Shown: positions 61,397 through 64,000 of the stretch, one piece after another | Numbering within the stretch: position 1 is the first letter of the stretch | Layout: every line of letters starts with the position of its first letter | Assembly: GCF_024753215.1 (NCBI RefSeq) | Contig: NZ_JANUGV010000002.1 | Coordinates: 62,001 to 126,000, forward strand | Reading direction: 5' to 3' | DNA: 64,000 nucleotides | Origin: Massilia solisilvae | GTDB taxonomy: Bacteria > Pseudomonadota > Gammaproteobacteria > Burkholderiales > Burkholderiaceae_D | The notes under the pieces: generated by a model | What the model was told of the DNA's origin: nothing | What the model saw: only the letters and a program-made list of their open reading frames with translations | The model's database searches: none | Position numbers and translations under genes: made by a program

Positions 61397-61412
61397 TGGC
61401 ACGGAACCTGCT
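61397..61412 (+). promoter_or_regulatory. Sigma-54 promoter of glnA
   Basis: TGGCACGGAACCTGCT: the -24 half is perfect and the -12 half has one C for T. Inferred start about 61424; the glnA ATG is at 61487. Confidence 0.85.
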
Positions 61413-61486
61413 TTAGTTCAGGCAGTCAACAGTCGCCCGTTGGACCCCGCCTCAGGCTGACACCCGTTTTCACTTAGGAGATACGA

Positions 61487-62902
61487 ATGGCAAAGACCGC
61501 CGCAGACGTAATGGACATGGTTAAGGAGCACGAAGTCAAGTTCGTGGATTTCCGTTTCGCGGACACCCGCGGCAAAGAGCAACACGTGACCGTTCCCGTG
61601 TCTCACTTCGACCTGGACAAGTTCGAGTCCGGCCACGCCTTCGACGGCTCGTCGATCGCCGGCTGGAAGGGTATCGAAGCATCGGACATGCTGCTGATGC
61701 CGGACCCGTCCACCGCCAACATCGACCCGTTCATGGAAGAGACCACCCTCTTCATGCAGTGCGACGTGATCGAACCGTCGGACGGCAAGGGCTACGACCG
61801 CGACCCGCGCTCGATCGCCAAGCGCGCCGAAGCCTACCTGAAGTCGTCGGGCGTGGGCGACACCGCCTACTTCGGCCCGGAACCCGAGTTCTTCATCTTT
61901 GACTCGGTGCGCTGGAAGATCGACATGTCGGGCTGCTTCGTCAAGATCGATTCGGAAGAGTCGTCGTGGGCCACCGACAAGGAAATCGAAGGCGGCAACA
62001 GCGGCCACCGTCCGACCGTCAAGGGCGGCTACTTCCCGGTCCCGCCGGTCGACAGCTTCCAGGACATGCGCTCGGAAATGAGCCTGATCATCGAATCGAT
62101 GGGCATCCCGGTCGAAGTGCACCACCACGAAGTGGCCGGCGCCGGCCAGAACGAACTGGGCACCAAGTTCTCGACCCTGGTCGAGCGCGCCGACTGGACC
62201 CAGACCATGAAGTACGTGATCTGGAACGTGGCCCACAGCTACGGCAAGACCGCCACCTTCATGCCCAAGCCTATCGTGGGCGACAACGGCTCGGGCATGC
62301 ACGTGCACCAGTCGATCTGGAAGGACGGCAAGAACCTGTTCGCGGGCGACGGCTATGCCGGCCTGTCCGAGACCGCGCTGTACTACATCGGCGGCATCAT
62401 CAAGCACGCCAAGGCCCTGAACGCGATCACCAACCCGGGCACCAACTCGTACAAGCGCCTGGTGCCGGGCTACGAAGCGCCGGTCAAGCTGGCCTACTCG
62501 GCCCGCAACCGCTCGGCCTCGATCCGCATCCCGCACGTGGCCAACCCGAAGGGCCGCCGCGTCGAAGTGCGCTTCCCGGACCCGCTGGCCAACGTCTACC
62601 TGTGCTTCGCCGCGCTGCTGATGGCTGGCCTGGACGGCATCCAGAACAAGATCCACCCGGGCGAGGCGGCATCGAAGGACCTGTACCACCTGCCGCCGGA
62701 AGAAGATGCAAAGATCCCGACCGTGTGCGCATCGCTGGAAGAAGCGCTGGCTGCACTGAACGCGGACCGCGAGTTCCTGACCCGCGGCGGCGTGTTCACC
62801 GACTCGATGATCGACGCTTACATCGAGCTCAAGATGCAGGAAGTGCAACGCATGCGCATGACCACGCACCCGGTTGAATTCGACATGTACTACTCGTCGT
62901 AA
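61487..62902 (+). CDS. glnA: Glutamine synthetase, type I
   Basis: A 471-aa GSI-beta enzyme: [18 protein letters not shown] opening, [28 protein letters not shown], and the adenylylation tyrosine Tyr400 in DLYHLPPEE, so activity is probably controlled by GlnE. Sole glutamine synthetase visible. NtrC sites and a sigma-54 promoter are upstream; glnL follows after one gene. Confidence 0.98.
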   Translation: MAKTAADVMDMVKEHEVKFVDFRFADTRGKEQHVTVPVSHFDLDKFESGHAFDGSSIAGWKGIEASDMLLMPDPSTANIDPFMEETTLFMQCDVIEPSDGKGYDRDPRSIAKRAEAYLKSSGVGDTAYFGPEPEFFIFDSVRWKIDMSGCFVKIDSEESSWATDKEIEGGNSGHRPTVKGGYFPVPPVDSFQDMRSEMSLIIESMGIPVEVHHHEVAGAGQNELGTKFSTLVERADWTQTMKYVIWNVAHSYGKTATFMPKPIVGDNGSGMHVHQSIWKDGKNLFAGDGYAGLSETALYYIGGIIKHAKALNAITNPGTNSYKRLVPGYEAPVKLAYSARNRSASIRIPHVANPKGRRVEVRFPDPLANVYLCFAALLMAGLDGIQNKIHPGEAASKDLYHLPPEEDAKIPTVCASLEEALAALNADREFLTRGGVFTDSMIDAYIELKMQEVQRMRMTTHPVEFDMYYSS

Positions 62903-62920
62903 TCGCCACGCGCATGTGCG

Positions 62921-62960
62921 AAAAAACGGGGAGGGCCGGCAGGCTTTCCCCGTTTTTTTT
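62921..62960 (+). terminator. Terminator of glnA
   Basis: AAAAAACGGGGA and TCCCCGTTTTTTTT arms around a short GC-rich loop, 19 bp past the glnA stop. Confidence 0.93.
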
Positions 62961-63023
62961 CGTGGATGCGGTATATTCGGGCTGGTTCGAATTCATGCAC
63001 GGGTTCGCCGTGCCGCTTGACAG

Positions 63024-63554
63024 ATGGGAATGACAACACTGATGCGCCGCCTGCCTGGCGCCGCGCCGCTGCTGGCGGCCGGGCTGTTCGCGCTCGTTCC
63101 GGCGCAGGCCCAGTCGACGGTGTACAAGTGCGTCGACGAGCGCGGCCGCATCGAGTTCACCGACACGGCCAAGCGCGGCTGCAAGCCGCTCGACCTGCCG
63201 GGCTTCATCTCCGCGCCGCCGCTGCGCCAGGCGCCCGCGCGCCAGGCCGGCAACGGCCGCCCGGCGGCAACGCCGCCCGCGGCCAGCAGCCCGGCCAGCT
63301 TCCCGCGCGTGAGCAGCTACGAACAAAAGGCACGCGACGACGATCGCCGCGGCATCCTCAACGAGGAACTGCGCAACGAGGAGAAGAAGCTGGCCGACCT
63401 CAAGCGCGACTTCAACAATGGCGAGCCCGAGCGCCAGGGCAACGAGAAGAACTACGCCAAGTACCAGGAGCGCGTGGCCCAGATGCGCGACGATATCGCG
63501 CGTTCCGAGCGCAACGTCGAAGCCTTGAAGCGCGAGATCGCCAACATCAAATGA
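63024..63554 (+). CDS. DUF4124 domain-containing exported protein
   Basis: A 176-aa protein with a signal peptide and a short DUF4124 domain (VYKCVDERGRIEFTDTAKRGC), a Pro/Ala-rich linker, and a C-terminal coiled coil (about 110-175, ending MRDDIARSERNVEALKREI). Commonly encoded between glnA and glnL in this group of betaproteobacteria. Function unknown. Confidence 0.85.
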   Translation: MGMTTLMRRLPGAAPLLAAGLFALVPAQAQSTVYKCVDERGRIEFTDTAKRGCKPLDLPGFISAPPLRQAPARQAGNGRPAATPPAASSPASFPRVSSYEQKARDDDRRGILNEELRNEEKKLADLKRDFNNGEPERQGNEKNYAKYQERVAQMRDDIARSERNVEALKREIANIK

Positions 63555-63561
63555 TCATCCA

Positions 63562-64000
63562 ATGAGCGCACCCGACCCGGCCCCCGGCCGCTTCAATGGC
63601 CTCGAACTGCTGGCCTCCGCCGTGCTGCTGGTGGACGGCGAAGGCGCGGTGCGCTACGCGAACCCGGCTGCCGAAAACCTGATCGAAACCTCCCAGAAGC
63701 AGCTCACGCGCTCGACCCTGCTCACACTGTTCACCAACGGCGCCGAGCTGGCCGACCTGTGCCGCGAGGCGCTTGCGCACCGCTGGTCCGACCGCCGCCA
63801 GGACCTCACGCTCGAGCGCACCGGACGCGAGCCGCTGCACGTGCACACGATCGTCTCGAGCGCGGGCGAGAACGAGGTGGTCATCGAGCTGCGCGAGAAC
63901 GTGCAGCAGAAGAAGCTCGACCGCGAGGAGCGCATGCTCGACCAGAGCCAGGCCAACAAGGAGCTGATCCGCAACCTGGCGCACGAGATCAAGAACCCGC
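63562..64000 (+). CDS. glnL: Nitrogen regulation sensor kinase NtrB (partial, continues past the window)
   Basis: The first 146 residues of a histidine kinase. A PAS domain (ELLASAVLLVDGEGAVRYANPAAENLIE) is followed by the H-box NLAHEIKNP at the right edge. Start ATG at 63562, eight bases after the DUF4124 stop. With glnA and the NtrC sites upstream this is NtrB; the response regulator should lie just beyond. Confidence 0.93.
   Translation, partial: MSAPDPAPGRFNGLELLASAVLLVDGEGAVRYANPAAENLIETSQKQLTRSTLLTLFTNGAELADLCREALAHRWSDRRQDLTLERTGREPLHVHTIVSSAGENEVVIELRENVQQKKLDREERMLDQSQANKELIRNLAHEIKNP

Overview
The window reads as chromosome of a high-GC betaproteobacterium of the Oxalobacteraceae (Massilia/Duganella/Janthinobacterium type). 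This is inferred from several things: the rplU-rpmA-obgE-proB order, the intracellular PHB depolymerase and PHA granule-region protein, CydP next to CydAB, assimilatory nitrate genes under NasS/NasT, a FisR-type sulfur regulator, and two families of dispersed palindromic repeats. No rRNA, CRISPR array, transposase or phage gene was seen. One tRNA (Pro, CGG) is present. Coding density is high, and nearly every long ORF antisense to a real gene is a GC-rich shadow.

Region by region. Positions 1-5417 hold purine (urate/allantoin) catabolism: a fused OHCU decarboxylase-allantoate amidohydrolase cut by the left edge, a LysR regulator, membrane urate hydroxylase PuuD and an M20 hydrolase. Positions 5450-10114 hold a secreted protein of unknown role and an S9 prolyl-oligopeptidase-type peptidase. 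Positions 10307-12168 hold small genes: a 35-aa membrane peptide with its 84-aa partner, a MarR regulator and two membrane proteins. Positions 12241-19178 are one nine-gene minus-strand run: persulfide dioxygenase, a phosphatase-like/sulfide:quinone oxidoreductase fusion, a DUF2892 protein, cydP, cydA, cydB, cydX, ybgE and a TauE/SafE exporter. It is preceded by a perfect sigma-54 promoter, a helically phased TGGCAG repeat array and a divergent FisR-like activator (19415-20776). Together this looks like a sulfide-oxidation unit wired directly to a sulfide-resistant terminal oxidase and a sulfite exporter.

Positions 20937-31442 hold a second 34-aa membrane peptide of the same family, then nitrate assimilation: nasT, nasS, a sigma-54 promoter, a leader with two ANTAR-type hexaloop hairpins and an attenuator, then the nitrate transporter, nirB, nirD, an FAD reductase and nasA. 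Positions 31453-36427 hold a composite palindromic element, tRNA-Pro, ispB, rplU, rpmA, obgE, a small membrane protein and proB. Positions 36540-46562 are mixed housekeeping: coiled-coil protein, GNAT, nth, rsxB, RcnB-like, phaZ, ferredoxin reductase, fdxA, an emfourin/metallopeptidase pair, PHA protein, acyl-CoA-binding protein, lipoprotein and FKBP. Positions 46740-51152 hold a compact envelope-related cassette: beta-propeller, polysaccharide deacetylase, sterol desaturase family, EI24 and a molybdopterin-binding domain protein. Positions 51419-60708 hold a large class A PBP-like protein, a TAXI-type binding protein, an AraC regulator, an FAD monooxygenase-type protein and a CocE/NonD hydrolase. 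Positions 60748-64000 hold a rhodanese, glnA with NtrC sites and a sigma-54 promoter, a DUF4124 protein and the start of glnL (ntrB).

The main theme is sigma-54 control of nitrogen and sulfur metabolism. Good sigma-54 promoters lie upstream of the sulfide cluster, the nitrate operon and glnA. The two most interesting items are the FisR-sulfide-bd oxidase unit with its phased repeats and the pair of paralogous MTAI small membrane peptides.
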